The translations under genes were made by a program, and so were the position numbers. A stretch of DNA of 64,000 nucleotides. Origin: Klebsiella pneumoniae (lineage in GTDB: Bacteria; Desulfobacterota; Binatia; UBA12015). Location of the stretch: positions 1 through 64,000 of the forward strand of contig CAMBZJ010000008.1 of assembly GCA_945872365.1 (NCBI GenBank), in the 5' to 3' direction. Below, in pieces: positions 1 to 10,195 of this stretch; position 1 is the stretch's first letter; each line of letters starts with the position of its first letter. The notes beneath the pieces were generated by a model that had not been told where the DNA came from, searched no databases, and was given only the letters and a program-made list of their open reading frames with translations.

Positions 1-36
1 CGAGCCAACGCCCCGCCCCACCCCCGTTCCCCTGTC

Positions 37-53
37 CGGTCCGGCCGGGACCG
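37..53. terminator. Weak hairpin downstream of the first ABC permease gene
   Basis: CGGTCC at 37-42 and GGACCG at 48-53 are perfectly complementary around a five-base loop. The element lies 38 bases beyond the stop of the minus-strand permease gene ending at 91. No T-run follows on either strand, so termination is only a guess. Nothing else is recognisable in 1-90. Confidence 0.2.
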
Positions 54-90
54 CGACGAGCCCGCATTTCTCCCAGGCGCCCCCCTCCGC

Positions 91-1188
91 TCAGCGCGCG
101 CTGTGCCTCGTTCGGAACAGCCAGAGACCGAGCAGCAGCGCTCCGAATCCATACAACAAGAGGGCCGAAACCGGAACGGCCATGGCCTCGAGCCCCCGGT
201 CGCGCAGCACCAGGTCGTTCATGCCGTGCATCGCCCAGGTCGTGTAGGCGACCGGCGAGACGTCGCGCAGCCACTGCGGTTCAATCGACTTCGGCCACCA
301 GAGTCCCCCCATGGCCGAGAGAAACATGACGAAGGCGAGGCTCAGCGGCTGCGTCTGCTCACGCGTCCGCGCCAACCCCGCCACCACGAGACCGACCGCG
401 ACCGTGGCGAAGACCACGGCGCTGGCCAGCAGCAGGAAGGCGAGCTTCGAGGATCCGAGCGATACGCCGAACATCCAGTGGCCCCACGCGAAAAGGGCGA
501 TCATCTGCAGGAGGCCGAGGACGAAACGCGCCCCGAGCTTGCCGAGCAGGATCCAGGTGAAGCCGACCGGGGCGACGAGCAGGTGGGGCAGCGTTCCCCA
601 CTCGCGCTCGTCGTGCAGCGACATCGAGGTCCCGAAGATCACCGCGAGCAGCATGAACATGATCGAGAACCCCGGCACGTTCTGCTCGAAGTTGGTGACC
701 TCCTTGCGATTCCCCGTCAGGTTCGACTCGCGCAGCGAGATCCGTTCCTCGTCGAGCGGATCGGCGAGCGCCGCGGCGTCCTTGTCCATGAGAAGGAGAA
801 GGACCTTCACCTGGTTCAGGTCGACGGCCTGCGCCGGGTCGGTGAGCAGTTCGAGCGGCGTCGTCTTGCCCTGGAGATAGCGCTTGCTCAGCCCCTCGGG
901 GAATACGATCGCCGCGGGTGCCCTGTTCTGGTCGCGCACCAGGTGCTCGGCCTCCGCGCGACTCATCGGCTGCACGTCGGCGTACTCGCCGAGCAGTTTG
1001 ATGAAGGTGTTCGCGACCGGGCCCTGGTCGTCGTTCACGACGGGGACGAGAAGCTTCGAGCCCCCGTCGCTCTGGAAGAGGGCCGTCGCGATGATCGAGA
1101 TGACCAGGATCGGTACCAGCAGCGAGAAGACGAAGGCCCAGCGGTCACGGAGAATAAGCCGCAGATCCTTCAGGAACACCGCCAGCAT
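91..1188 (-). CDS. ABC-2 type transporter permease
   Basis: This 365-residue inner-membrane permease has one N-terminal transmembrane helix (about 17-38), a periplasmic domain of about 130 residues, then a block of about five helices (roughly 176-360). That is the layout of the ABC2_membrane_3 family, which exports lipids, drugs or polysaccharides. It is the last gene of a three-gene operon, six bases after the MlaC-like gene, and presumably pairs with the ATPase at 1855-2793. It is a clear paralogue of the permease at 58841-59938: both contain VFPEGLSKRYLQG and EQNVPGF. The substrate cannot be read from sequence, but the MlaC partner hints at lipid. Confidence 0.85.
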   Translation of the reverse strand: MLAVFLKDLRLILRDRWAFVFSLLVPILVISIIATALFQSDGGSKLLVPVVNDDQGPVANTFIKLLGEYADVQPMSRAEAEHLVRDQNRAPAAIVFPEGLSKRYLQGKTTPLELLTDPAQAVDLNQVKVLLLLMDKDAAALADPLDEERISLRESNLTGNRKEVTNFEQNVPGFSIMFMLLAVIFGTSMSLHDEREWGTLPHLLVAPVGFTWILLGKLGARFVLGLLQMIALFAWGHWMFGVSLGSSKLAFLLLASAVVFATVAVGLVVAGLARTREQTQPLSLAFVMFLSAMGGLWWPKSIEPQWLRDVSPVAYTTWAMHGMNDLVLRDRGLEAMAVPVSALLLYGFGALLLGLWLFRTRHSAR

Positions 1189-1194
1189 CGGTCC

Positions 1195-1851
1195 TCAGAA
1201 GTCGTTGTTCGGCTTGTTTTCGAGCTTGTTGCGCAGGCGTTCGAGAAGGACGGCGAAGGAATCCTTCGCGAGCGCCTTGTCGAACTGCGAGCGGAAATTC
1301 TCGGCGAGGCTCACGTCCTCGACGAGGATGTCGGTCGCAACCCAGCCTCCGGATCCCTTCTTCATCTCGTAGTCGACGCCGAACTCGTCCTTCGGCGTGA
1401 TGATCTGGGTCTTCACCGTCGCAGCGGCGCCGTCGATCTTCTCGCCGCGATACCCGAAGTCGGGGGCGTCGAAGAGCAGCAGCCGCTGGACGTAGGTCCG
1501 GACGAAGAGGTCGCGGAAGACCGCCATGAAGTCCTTCACCTGCGCCGGCGAGCGGCCGTCGAGGTGCTTGCCCATCGCCTTGCGCGCCAGCGCATCGGTG
1601 TCGAGGAAGCCGCGCAGCAGGTCCTTCAGGCGGGCGAGCTTGGCGTTGCGGTCGCCGGGGCCGGTGACGATACGGTTGCTCTCCTGCAGCACCTCCCGCG
1701 CGCGCTGCATCGGCCCGCCGGCCACGCCGGCCGCGTCGTCGGCACGCGCCGGCGCCACGATCCCGCCGCAGAGGAGTGCGAGCGCGAGGAGTGCGGTCGC
1801 CGCGCGGTGGCGCGCGGGAAAGATTCTCGAACGGGCTGGGAAGTCGGCCAA
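1195..1851 (-). CDS. MlaC/Ttg2D-family periplasmic phospholipid-binding protein
   Basis: The 218-residue protein begins with a basic n-region and a hydrophobic signal segment ending near PARADD (about residue 38), so it is probably exported to the periplasm. The rest matches the toluene-tolerance Ttg2D/MlaC family: an N-terminal helical part with the characteristic RF/FLDTDALARKAMGKH region, then a beta-rich part. Family members carry phospholipid between outer- and inner-membrane Mla complexes. Here the gene sits between an ATPase (three bases upstream) and an ABC-2 permease (six bases downstream), not with mlaFEDB. Family assignment is good; partnership with the ABC-2 transporter is inferred from the operon. 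Confidence 0.82.
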   Translation of the reverse strand: MADFPARSRIFPARHRAATALLALALLCGGIVAPARADDAAGVAGGPMQRAREVLQESNRIVTGPGDRNAKLARLKDLLRGFLDTDALARKAMGKHLDGRSPAQVKDFMAVFRDLFVRTYVQRLLLFDAPDFGYRGEKIDGAAATVKTQIITPKDEFGVDYEMKKGSGGWVATDILVEDVSLAENFRSQFDKALAKDSFAVLLERLRNKLENKPNNDF

Positions 1852-1854
1852 GAG

Positions 1855-2793
1855 CTAATCCCTCAATTCCTTGCCGGTCAGCTCGATGAACACGGTCTCG
1901 AGCGACACCGGGCTGACGCCGATCTGCACGATCGGCTGGTCCAGCAATCCCTGTCCGCAGAGCTTCGCCAGGAGCGGTTCGGAGCGGCGGGTGTAGAGGC
2001 GCACGATCGACCCGTGCTGCTCGGCGCGTTCCACCTCGGGCAGGCCTTCGAGAAACGGCAGCTCGCGAGTCGGGCCGCCCAGCCTGAGTTCGACGACCTC
2101 GCTCGCCGAAGAACAGGCGAGCAGCTCGGCGGTCGTGCCGAGCGCCACCAGGCGCCCCTCGTCGATGATCGCGATGCGGTCGCAGAGCTCCTCGGCCTCG
2201 GCGAGATAGTGCGTCGTGTAGAGGATCGTGATGCCGCTCGCGCGCAGGTTGCGCACCGCCTCGAAGATGTGGACGCGCGACTGCGGATCGACGCCGACCG
2301 TCGGCTCGTCGAGCAGCACGAGACGCGGCTCGCTCACGAGCGCACAGCCCAGGTTGAGCCGCCGCCGCATCCCGCCCGAGTAGGTCTCGACCCGGTCGTC
2401 GCGACGCGCGCCGAGTTCGACCGCGGCGAGCGCTCGCTCGACGCGGGCCGGCCGCTCCGCGCGCGGTACGCCGTAGATGCGGGCCCAGAAGTCGAGATTC
2501 TCGGCTGCGGTCAGCGAAGGGTAGAGGGCTTCCTCCTGGGGGGCCAGGTTGAGCAGTCTCCGCGCCGCGTGCACGTCGTCGACGACGTGCTTGCCGAATA
2601 CCCAGGCATCCCCGGAGGTTGGACGGATCCGGGTCGAAATCATCGAAAGCGTCGTCGTCTTGCCGGCGCCATTGGGGCCGAGCAGGCCGAAGATCTCGCC
2701 TTCCTGGACTTCGAGCGAGATCCCCCGGACCACCTCCCGCCCGTCGTAGCTGCGGCGCAGATCCCTCGTCAGCACGGCCGGCGGCATCCGCAT
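1855..2793 (-). CDS. ABC transporter ATP-binding protein
   Basis: A 312-residue nucleotide-binding subunit. Walker A GPNGAGKTT is at 39-47, the signature YSGGMRRR near residue 140, and Walker B LVLLDEP follows, with the D-loop and the H-loop in TTHYLAEAEELCD. The C-terminal 90 residues match the DUF4162-like tail of multidrug/lipid ABC-2 ATPases. It is the first gene of the ATPase/MlaC/permease operon. It starts 111 bases after the purA stop, a gap with no clear promoter. Confidence 0.9.
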   Translation of the reverse strand: MRMPPAVLTRDLRRSYDGREVVRGISLEVQEGEIFGLLGPNGAGKTTTLSMISTRIRPTSGDAWVFGKHVVDDVHAARRLLNLAPQEEALYPSLTAAENLDFWARIYGVPRAERPARVERALAAVELGARRDDRVETYSGGMRRRLNLGCALVSEPRLVLLDEPTVGVDPQSRVHIFEAVRNLRASGITILYTTHYLAEAEELCDRIAIIDEGRLVALGTTAELLACSSASEVVELRLGGPTRELPFLEGLPEVERAEQHGSIVRLYTRRSEPLLAKLCGQGLLDQPIVQIGVSPVSLETVFIELTGKELRD

Positions 2794-2904
2794 CCTCGCT
2801 ATCGGTCGCCGCAGCGAGCGTCAATCCGACGGCGGCCGCCCTCTCACCACGTGCGCCTCACCACGTGCGCCGACGCGAGGGGCGACGGGCTGGCCGGGGG
2901 TCGC

Positions 2905-4197
<1,293 letters not shown>

Positions 4198-4207
4198 GCG
4201 ATCGCCC

Positions 4208-5818
4208 TCAGAGCCTGAGCAGCGCGGCCGAGATGATCTCGGGCGCCTCGCGGAGTTCGGCCAGGACTTCGGGCGGTACGGGGTCGTCGACGTGGAAGAG
4301 CGAGACGGCCTGCCCTCCGGTCTTCTCGCGGCCGAGTTCGAGGCCCGCGATATTGACGTGGTGACGGCCGAGCAGCGTCCCTACCCGGCCGACCACGCCC
4401 GGGACGTCGCGGTTGTACAGGGCGAGGATGTACCCGTCGGGAACCGCCTCGAGGGAGAAGCCGTCGAGCTTCACGAGCCGGATCGTCGAGCGTCCGAAGA
4501 CCGCCCCGGCCACCTCGTGGGTGGTGCCCGACGAGAAGCGCACCTTCACCGCGATCCGGTTGCGATAGTCGCTCGGCTGCATCGTCGTCGTCTCGGTGAC
4601 GTGGATCCCGCGCTCGCGCGCGATGACGGGCGCGCTCACGTAGTTCAGGTCCGCCCCGAGCATCGGGAGGAGGAGGCCGCGCAGGATCGCCGCGGTGATC
4701 GCCTTCGTCGGGTGGTCGACGACCTCGCCGCTGTACTCGATCGCCACCTCGACCGGTGCGCCGGCGCACGGCGGCGTGTCGATGCCGCAGAGCTGCCCCA
4801 CGAGCGAACCCAGCTTCTCGCCGAGGACGAGGAAGGGACCGATCACGTCGCGCTGTTCCGGCGTCAGCGCCGGCATGTTCACCGCCGCGGTGATCGCGCC
4901 CCGGGTGAGGAAGGCGACCACCTGCTCGGCGATGGCGATCGCGACGTTCACCTGCGCCTCGCCCGTCGATGCGCCGAGGTGCGGGGTCGCGACGACCTGC
5001 GGCAGCGCGATGAGCGGATCGTCGGCCTTGGGCGGCTCCTCCGCGAAGACATCGATGGCCGCGCCCGCGACGTGGCCCGAGCGGATCGCGTCGGCGAGCG
5101 CCTGCTCGTCGACGATGCCGCCGCGGGCGCAGTTGACGATGCGGACGCCGGGCTTGGTCTTCGCGAGCGCAGCCGCATCGATCAGGTTCTTCGTCTCGGG
5201 GAGAAGCGGCACGTGGACCGTGATGAAGTCCGAGCGGGCGTAGAGTTCGTCGAGGCTCACGAGTTCGACCGCCAGCGGCTTGGTCTGCTCGGTCACGAAG
5301 GGGTCGTAGGCGACCACCTTCATCTGGAGACCCATCGCCCGGTCGGCGACGACGCGGCCGATGTTGCCGAGCCCGATCACGCCGAGCGTCTTGCCCATCA
5401 CCTCGCTGCCGACGAACTTCGAACGCTCCCATCGACCGGCGCGCAGGGCGGCGTTGGCCTGCGGAATGTGGCGGGCGCTCGCGAGCATCATCGAGATCGC
5501 GAGTTCCGCGGTCGTGACGTTGTTGCCGCCCGGCGTGTTCATCACGACGATGCCGCGCCGCGTAGCCGCCGGCACGTCGATGTTGTCCACCCCGATGCCG
5601 GCGCGGCCGATCACCTTGAGGTTCTTTGCCGCGGCGATGATCTCCTCGGTGACCTTGGTGCCGCTGCGCACGATCAGGGCGTCGTAGTCGCCGATGATCG
5701 GCAGGAGTTCCTCTTTCTTCAGGATGCCCCGCTCGTCGACGACGACGTCAGGCGACGCGCGCAGAATCGCCGACCCTTCGGGCGCGAGCGCCTCCGAAAC
5801 CAGGACGCGATGAGCCAT
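4208..5818 (-). CDS. serA: D-3-phosphoglycerate dehydrogenase
   Basis: The 536-residue enzyme oxidises 3-phosphoglycerate to phosphohydroxypyruvate, the entry to serine synthesis. The N-terminal 315 residues are a 2-hydroxyacid dehydrogenase with the NAD motif GLGNIG, NCARGG and the catalytic-His motif TPHLGAST. An intervening ASB domain and a C-terminal ACT domain (about 455-536) follow, the long form typically regulated by serine. The ATG at 5818 was chosen because the protein then begins MAHRVLVSEAL like its family; the frame stays open upstream inside the aminotransferase gene. It lies 20 bases after the class V aminotransferase, a likely partner for the next step. Confidence 0.96.
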   Translation of the reverse strand: MAHRVLVSEALAPEGSAILRASPDVVVDERGILKKEELLPIIGDYDALIVRSGTKVTEEIIAAAKNLKVIGRAGIGVDNIDVPAATRRGIVVMNTPGGNNVTTAELAISMMLASARHIPQANAALRAGRWERSKFVGSEVMGKTLGVIGLGNIGRVVADRAMGLQMKVVAYDPFVTEQTKPLAVELVSLDELYARSDFITVHVPLLPETKNLIDAAALAKTKPGVRIVNCARGGIVDEQALADAIRSGHVAGAAIDVFAEEPPKADDPLIALPQVVATPHLGASTGEAQVNVAIAIAEQVVAFLTRGAITAAVNMPALTPEQRDVIGPFLVLGEKLGSLVGQLCGIDTPPCAGAPVEVAIEYSGEVVDHPTKAITAAILRGLLLPMLGADLNYVSAPVIARERGIHVTETTTMQPSDYRNRIAVKVRFSSGTTHEVAGAVFGRSTIRLVKLDGFSLEAVPDGYILALYNRDVPGVVGRVGTLLGRHHVNIAGLELGREKTGGQAVSLFHVDDPVPPEVLAELREAPEIISAALLRL

Positions 5819-5838
5819 CGTACGACCGCCTCCCGTCT

Positions 5839-7014
5839 TCAGGCCCGAGCCGCGCCCGGCGGCAGGGTTTCGGCGAGGATCTTCTGCGCCGCCCCGACGC
5901 CCCGACCGAACTCGATCGTGACGCCGAAACGCGACAGCGCGAGTTCGAGCGCGGCGAGCATCGTGAGGGTGTCGAAGTCGCCGGTGTATCCGAGGTGGGC
6001 GATGCGCAGCACCTTGCCCTTGAACTGGTCCTGTCCGCCCGCGACCTCGACGCCGAGGGTGTTGCGCAGGTACTTCTGCAACTTCCCGCCGTCGACGCCT
6101 TCGGGCACGAAGACGCCGGTCACCGCCGGGCTCGGGCTGTCGGGCGCGACCAAGCCGAGGCCGATGGCGGTCGCTCCGGCGCGGGTGGCCCGCATGAGGC
6201 GGTCGCAGCGCTCGAAGATCGACGGCAACCCCTCGTCGAGCATCGAGGTGAGGGCCTGCGAGAGGCCATAGATCAGGTTGATCGCGGGCGTGTAGGCGGT
6301 GGTGTTCTGGTGCAGGTTCGTGCGCTCGCGCCGCAGGTCGAAATAGAAGCGCGGCAGTTTCGCGGTCTCGCTCGCGGCCCAGGCCCGTTCCGACAGCGCG
6401 ATGAACGCGAGTCCCGGCGGCAGCATGAACGCCTTCTGGGAGCCGGAGACGAGAACGTCGATGCCCCAGCGGTCCATCGGCACGTCGGTCACGCCGACCG
6501 CAGTGATGCCGTCGACCATGAGCAGCGTGTCGCGCTCGCGGGTGAGGTTCGCGATCGCCTCGATCGGGTGGAGGACGGTCGTCGAGGTCTCGCTCGCCTG
6601 CACCAGCACCGCCCGGGTCTTCGGGCGGCGTTCGAGCGCCGCCGCGATCGCCGACGGCTCGACCGCGCGCCCCCATTCGACGGCTAGTTCCTCGACGTCG
6701 AGCCCGTAGGAGCGGCACATCTTCATCCAGCGCTCGCCGAACTTGCCGCCGTTCACGCACAGCACCGGATCTCCCGGGGAGAGCGTGTTCGTGATCGACG
6801 CCTCCATCGCGCCGGTGCCCGAGGAGGCCAGCACGAGCACGTCGCCGGCGGTCTGAAAGACCTGCTTCAGCTGTTCGCGCACCCCAGCGACGATCTGCTC
6901 GAACTGGGGCGTCCGGTGGTGGATGGTCGGCGCGGCAATCCGCAGCAATACTTCGGCCGGAACGGCCGTCGGACCGGGCGCCAGGAGGTAGTTCTTGAGC
7001 GGACGGAACGCCAT
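5839..7014 (-). CDS. Class V aminotransferase (alanine/serine-glyoxylate type, possible phosphoserine aminotransferase)
   Basis: The 391-residue PLP enzyme belongs to the class V aminotransferase family annotated as alanine-glyoxylate or serine-pyruvate aminotransferase. Diagnostic segments are LAPGPT near the start, HHRTPQF, DGITAVGV and the PLP-lysine region SGSQKAF. The frame is open further upstream, but ATG 7014 follows a GAGG ribosome-binding site and gives the family N-terminus. Position directly before serA suggests it may transaminate phosphohydroxypyruvate, since no conventional serC is seen here. That role is inference. Confidence 0.88.
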   Translation of the reverse strand: MAFRPLKNYLLAPGPTAVPAEVLLRIAAPTIHHRTPQFEQIVAGVREQLKQVFQTAGDVLVLASSGTGAMEASITNTLSPGDPVLCVNGGKFGERWMKMCRSYGLDVEELAVEWGRAVEPSAIAAALERRPKTRAVLVQASETSTTVLHPIEAIANLTRERDTLLMVDGITAVGVTDVPMDRWGIDVLVSGSQKAFMLPPGLAFIALSERAWAASETAKLPRFYFDLRRERTNLHQNTTAYTPAINLIYGLSQALTSMLDEGLPSIFERCDRLMRATRAGATAIGLGLVAPDSPSPAVTGVFVPEGVDGGKLQKYLRNTLGVEVAGGQDQFKGKVLRIAHLGYTGDFDTLTMLAALELALSRFGVTIEFGRGVGAAQKILAETLPPGAARA

Positions 7015-7139
7015 GACGCCTCGACGGTAGCTGTGGGGCCACGGTTCGCAAATCCTCCGACGCGCGGCGCCGGCCACGGGACGTCGGCGCCGACCGGCGC
7101 GGCCGACGACGCGACTCGCCCCGGGGCTGCTTTCGCGCT

Positions 7140-7170
7140 TTGACATTGCGGGGTAGCGCCGTTACCCCGC
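7140..7170 (+). promoter_or_regulatory. Candidate promoter/operator before the TolC-family gene
   Basis: A perfect -35 consensus TTGACA lies at 7140-7145. It is followed by an exact 8-bp inverted repeat, GCGGGGTA at 7148-7155 and TACCCCGC at 7163-7170, with a seven-base loop. The right arm falls where a -10 box would be and is not TATAAT-like. The repeat could be a repressor operator or a leader hairpin. No protein feature requires this stretch to be coding, which supports the later GTG start of the efflux gene. Confidence 0.35.
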
Positions 7171-7175
7171 ACGAC

Positions 7176-9230
7176 GTGTCGGCACGTGCCATCGCTCGTC
7201 TGCGGCGCGCGTCCTGCGCCGCCGCGGCGAGCCTCGTCGTCGTCGCGATCGCCGCGACGATCGCCGCACCGGTCGCGGCCCAGACCCCTTACGGTCGTCC
7301 CGCGGATCCCGCCGGCAGCGGCACGGGCTACGCCGCCGACGAGCCACTCGGGGCGACGCCGGGCGCACGGATGCTGGACGCGCCCGCCGTTCGCCGGCCG
7401 ACGGCGGCGATCCCCGCGGGCAGCGTGCGCGCCGCCGATGCCGGCAACGACCCGCTCGCCTACCCCGATGGGCGCGTCGGCGTAGGCCCCGCAACCGGCA
7501 CGCGCAGGCGCCCCGCGGATCCGCTGCGCGATCCGGCTCTCGTCCGACGTGCGGCGCAACCCACCGAGCGATCCTCGGTCACCTTCCACGGGCCGGTCTC
7601 CGGCCCCGGCATGAACGCCGGGCCGCGCTGGACGCAGCCCAACCTCCCGACCTGGGGACAGGCCTGGCGCGAACAGTTCTCGCCACCCGGGGGCCCGCCG
7701 GCCCTGCCCCAGATCCCGCCCCTCGGGGCGACCCCGGCCCGCTTCACGCTGCGCGAAGCCGTCTCCGCGGCGCTGCAGAACAATCCCGAGCTGATCGCCC
7801 AGTCGCTGGTGCCGGTCATCGAGCAGCAGGGCATCCTCGAGGCCCAGGCCTACTTCGACCCGGTTTCCGGCGCCGAGACCAATTACAACCGTAGCGTGAC
7901 TCCGGCGACCTCCGCGCTCTCGGGCGCAGAGACGGTGGACATCTCGAACTTCAACTGGAACTTCTACGCCCAGAAGAACCTCGCCACCGGCGCGAGTCTC
8001 CGCGTCGACTTCCTGAACAACCGCTTCAAGACGAACTCGGACTTCCAGGGACTCACCCCTCAGTACAAGCCGGAGCCGGTGATCAGCCTGAACCAGCCGC
8101 TCCTGCGCGGCTTCGGCCTCTACTTCACCCGGATGCGGATCAACCTCGCCGAGACGGCGACGGATGCCGCCATCGAGGACTACAAGGCGGCGGTCGCGAA
8201 CTTCATCACCCGGGTCGTGACCGCGTACTGGCGGGTCGTGCTCACGACCGACCAACTCCAAGTGAAGCGCGACGCCCTCGAACTGGCACGCCAGACCGTG
8301 CGCGACAATCGCACGCGCGTCGACGTCGGCGTGCTCCCGCCGGTCGCGGTCAAGGAGAGCGAGGCCGAGGCGGCCCGCCGCGAGGAAGAGGTGATCGTCG
8401 CCGAGAACGCCCTCTTCCAGGCGAGCCGTGTCCTGCAGCAGCTCGTCTACCTGCCGGGCTTCAACGAATACCTGCCGCGGGCCATCGAACCGGTCGAGCG
8501 CCCCTCCGACGAAAGCCTGCGCTTCGACGCCGAGCATGCGCTGCACACCGCCGTCACCGAGCGCAGCGAGGTGCGGGCCGCGCGGCTCAACGTCGAGGCG
8601 AACGAGATGAACGTCGCTCTCGCCAACAACCAGCTCATGCCCAAGCTCGACGCGTTCGGCTCCTACGGCGTGAACTCGCTGTCCGGCGACCCGACCCGGG
8701 AGAACGACCCGCTCAACTTCCGCAGCATCTACGGTGGAACCTACGGCGACGCCCTCGGGCGGCTGCTCTCGAATAACTTCTACCAGTACGGGGGCGGCGT
8801 CCGTCTCGAGATCCCGATCGGCAACGCGGCCGCCATCGCCCAGGCCCAGCGCAGCCGCATCCAGCGTGCCCGCGCCCAGGCCCTCTACCGCCAGCGCATC
8901 TCGGAGGTGAGCCTCGACGTCGGACAGTCGCTGGGCGACGTGAACTCGAACATCAAGCGAATCGAGGCGACGCGGGTCGCACGCGAACTGGCGGAAGAGA
9001 ACCTGCGCAACCAGACGCGTCGCTACGAGGTCGGCATGGTGACGACGACCGACCTGCTCAAGTTCCAGAACGAGGTCACCAACGCCCGCCTGAACGAGAA
9101 CCTCGCACTCATCGACTACAACGACTCTCTGGTCGCACTGGAGCGCGCGCAGGGCACGCTGCTGCGTCGCTTCGACGTCGACGTGGAACCGCGACACGCG
9201 ACCAAGACCCCTTGGTGGGCGCTCTTCTGA
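7176..9230 (+). CDS. TolC-family outer membrane efflux protein
   Basis: The 684-residue protein has a signal peptide (basic n-region, hydrophobic core, probable cleavage after PVAA), then about 180 residues rich in Pro, Gly, Ala and Arg. From ARFTLREAVSAALQNNPEL onward it is an outer-membrane efflux protein with two helical-hairpin repeats and the conserved late segment YEVGMVTTTDLLKFQNEV. TolC proteins are usually 450-500 residues, so the low-complexity N-terminal insert is unusual. Start codon is uncertain: GTG 7176 fits the signal peptide and leaves the inverted repeat at 7148-7170 outside; TTG 7140 is in frame. The end overlaps the ABC ATPase gene by 19 bases. Confidence 0.88.
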   Translation: MSARAIARLRRASCAAAASLVVVAIAATIAAPVAAQTPYGRPADPAGSGTGYAADEPLGATPGARMLDAPAVRRPTAAIPAGSVRAADAGNDPLAYPDGRVGVGPATGTRRRPADPLRDPALVRRAAQPTERSSVTFHGPVSGPGMNAGPRWTQPNLPTWGQAWREQFSPPGGPPALPQIPPLGATPARFTLREAVSAALQNNPELIAQSLVPVIEQQGILEAQAYFDPVSGAETNYNRSVTPATSALSGAETVDISNFNWNFYAQKNLATGASLRVDFLNNRFKTNSDFQGLTPQYKPEPVISLNQPLLRGFGLYFTRMRINLAETATDAAIEDYKAAVANFITRVVTAYWRVVLTTDQLQVKRDALELARQTVRDNRTRVDVGVLPPVAVKESEAEAARREEEVIVAENALFQASRVLQQLVYLPGFNEYLPRAIEPVERPSDESLRFDAEHALHTAVTERSEVRAARLNVEANEMNVALANNQLMPKLDAFGSYGVNSLSGDPTRENDPLNFRSIYGGTYGDALGRLLSNNFYQYGGGVRLEIPIGNAAAIAQAQRSRIQRARAQALYRQRISEVSLDVGQSLGDVNSNIKRIEATRVARELAEENLRNQTRRYEVGMVTTTDLLKFQNEVTNARLNENLALIDYNDSLVALERAQGTLLRRFDVDVEPRHATKTPWWALF

Positions 9231-10195
9231 GCCGACCGGAGGACTCCGGCGACGGAGATCCGGCCGTCCAGACCCGATCGCTGTCGCGCCGCTTCGCCGC
9301 CATCGACGCCGTGAGCGACCTGACGCTCCGGGTCGAACGCGGGCAGATCTTCGGCTTCCTCGGCCCCAACGGCGCCGGGAAGACCACGACCATCAAGATG
9401 CTCTGCGGCCTGCTCGAGCCGACCTCGGGCTCGGCGCGGGTCGCGGGCTGCGACATCCGCACCGAGCGCGACCGCATCAAGCGCGCGACCGGCTACATGG
9501 CGCAGACCTTCTCGCTCTATCCCGACCTGACCGGCGAGGAGAACTTCCGCTTCTTCGGCGGTGTCTACGGCATCCAGGGCAAGGAAGCCGATCACAGGCT
9601 CGACGAGGTCTTCACGCAGCTCGGGATCGACGAGATCCGTCGCGCCGAAGCCGGCACTCTCTCCGGCGGCTGGAAACAGCGGCTCGCCCTCGCCTGCGCG
9701 CTGGTCCACTCGCCACGCCTGCTGTTCCTCGACGAGCCGACGGCCGGCGTGGATCCGAGCCAGCGCCAGCGGATGTGGGACTTCCTCTACGAACTCTGCG
9801 AGGGCGGCACGTCGCTCTTCGTCACCACGCACTACCTCGACGAGGCCGAGCGCTGCCACTCGGTCGGCTTCATGCTCGGCGGACGACTGATCGCCGAGGG
9901 CGCCCCGGCTGCGCTGCGCGAGCGACTGCGCAACCGCCTGGTCGGTGCCGAGGTCCAGCGCGTGGTCGAGGCGACCCGTGCCCTGCGCGGCCTGCCCGGG
10001 GTCGCCGACGTCACGATCCACGGCTACGAACTCCGCGTCCTGTTCGACGAACCGGTCGACTGGGAGGCCGTCGCGGGCCGCCTCCACGAGGTCGCCGAGG
10101 GTGCGGGAGCCCCTCTGCGCCGGGTCTACCCGCTCGACCCGACGCTCGAAGATCTGTTCATCGGCTACGCCCGCGGGCATGCGACGGCGACCTGA
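9212..10195 (+). CDS. ABC transporter ATP-binding protein (efflux)
   Basis: A 327-residue ATPase with Walker A GPNGAGKTT (51-59), signature LSGGWKQRL, Walker B LLFLDEP and an H-loop in TTHYLDEAE. The C-terminal tail resembles the YbhF/CcmA-like drug exporters. The gene starts inside the TolC-family gene and its stop shares a base with the permease ATG (TGATG), so all three are translationally coupled. Confidence 0.92.
   Translation: MVGALLSRPEDSGDGDPAVQTRSLSRRFAAIDAVSDLTLRVERGQIFGFLGPNGAGKTTTIKMLCGLLEPTSGSARVAGCDIRTERDRIKRATGYMAQTFSLYPDLTGEENFRFFGGVYGIQGKEADHRLDEVFTQLGIDEIRRAEAGTLSGGWKQRLALACALVHSPRLLFLDEPTAGVDPSQRQRMWDFLYELCEGGTSLFVTTHYLDEAERCHSVGFMLGGRLIAEGAPAALRERLRNRLVGAEVQRVVEATRALRGLPGVADVTIHGYELRVLFDEPVDWEAVAGRLHEVAEGAGAPLRRVYPLDPTLEDLFIGYARGHATAT

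Noticed and set aside
6867-9197. Minus-strand frame of about 780 codons opposite the TolC-family gene.
   Set aside because: Composition resembles antisense shadow (V/D/L/R-rich), while the plus strand has a signal peptide and efflux-protein motifs.
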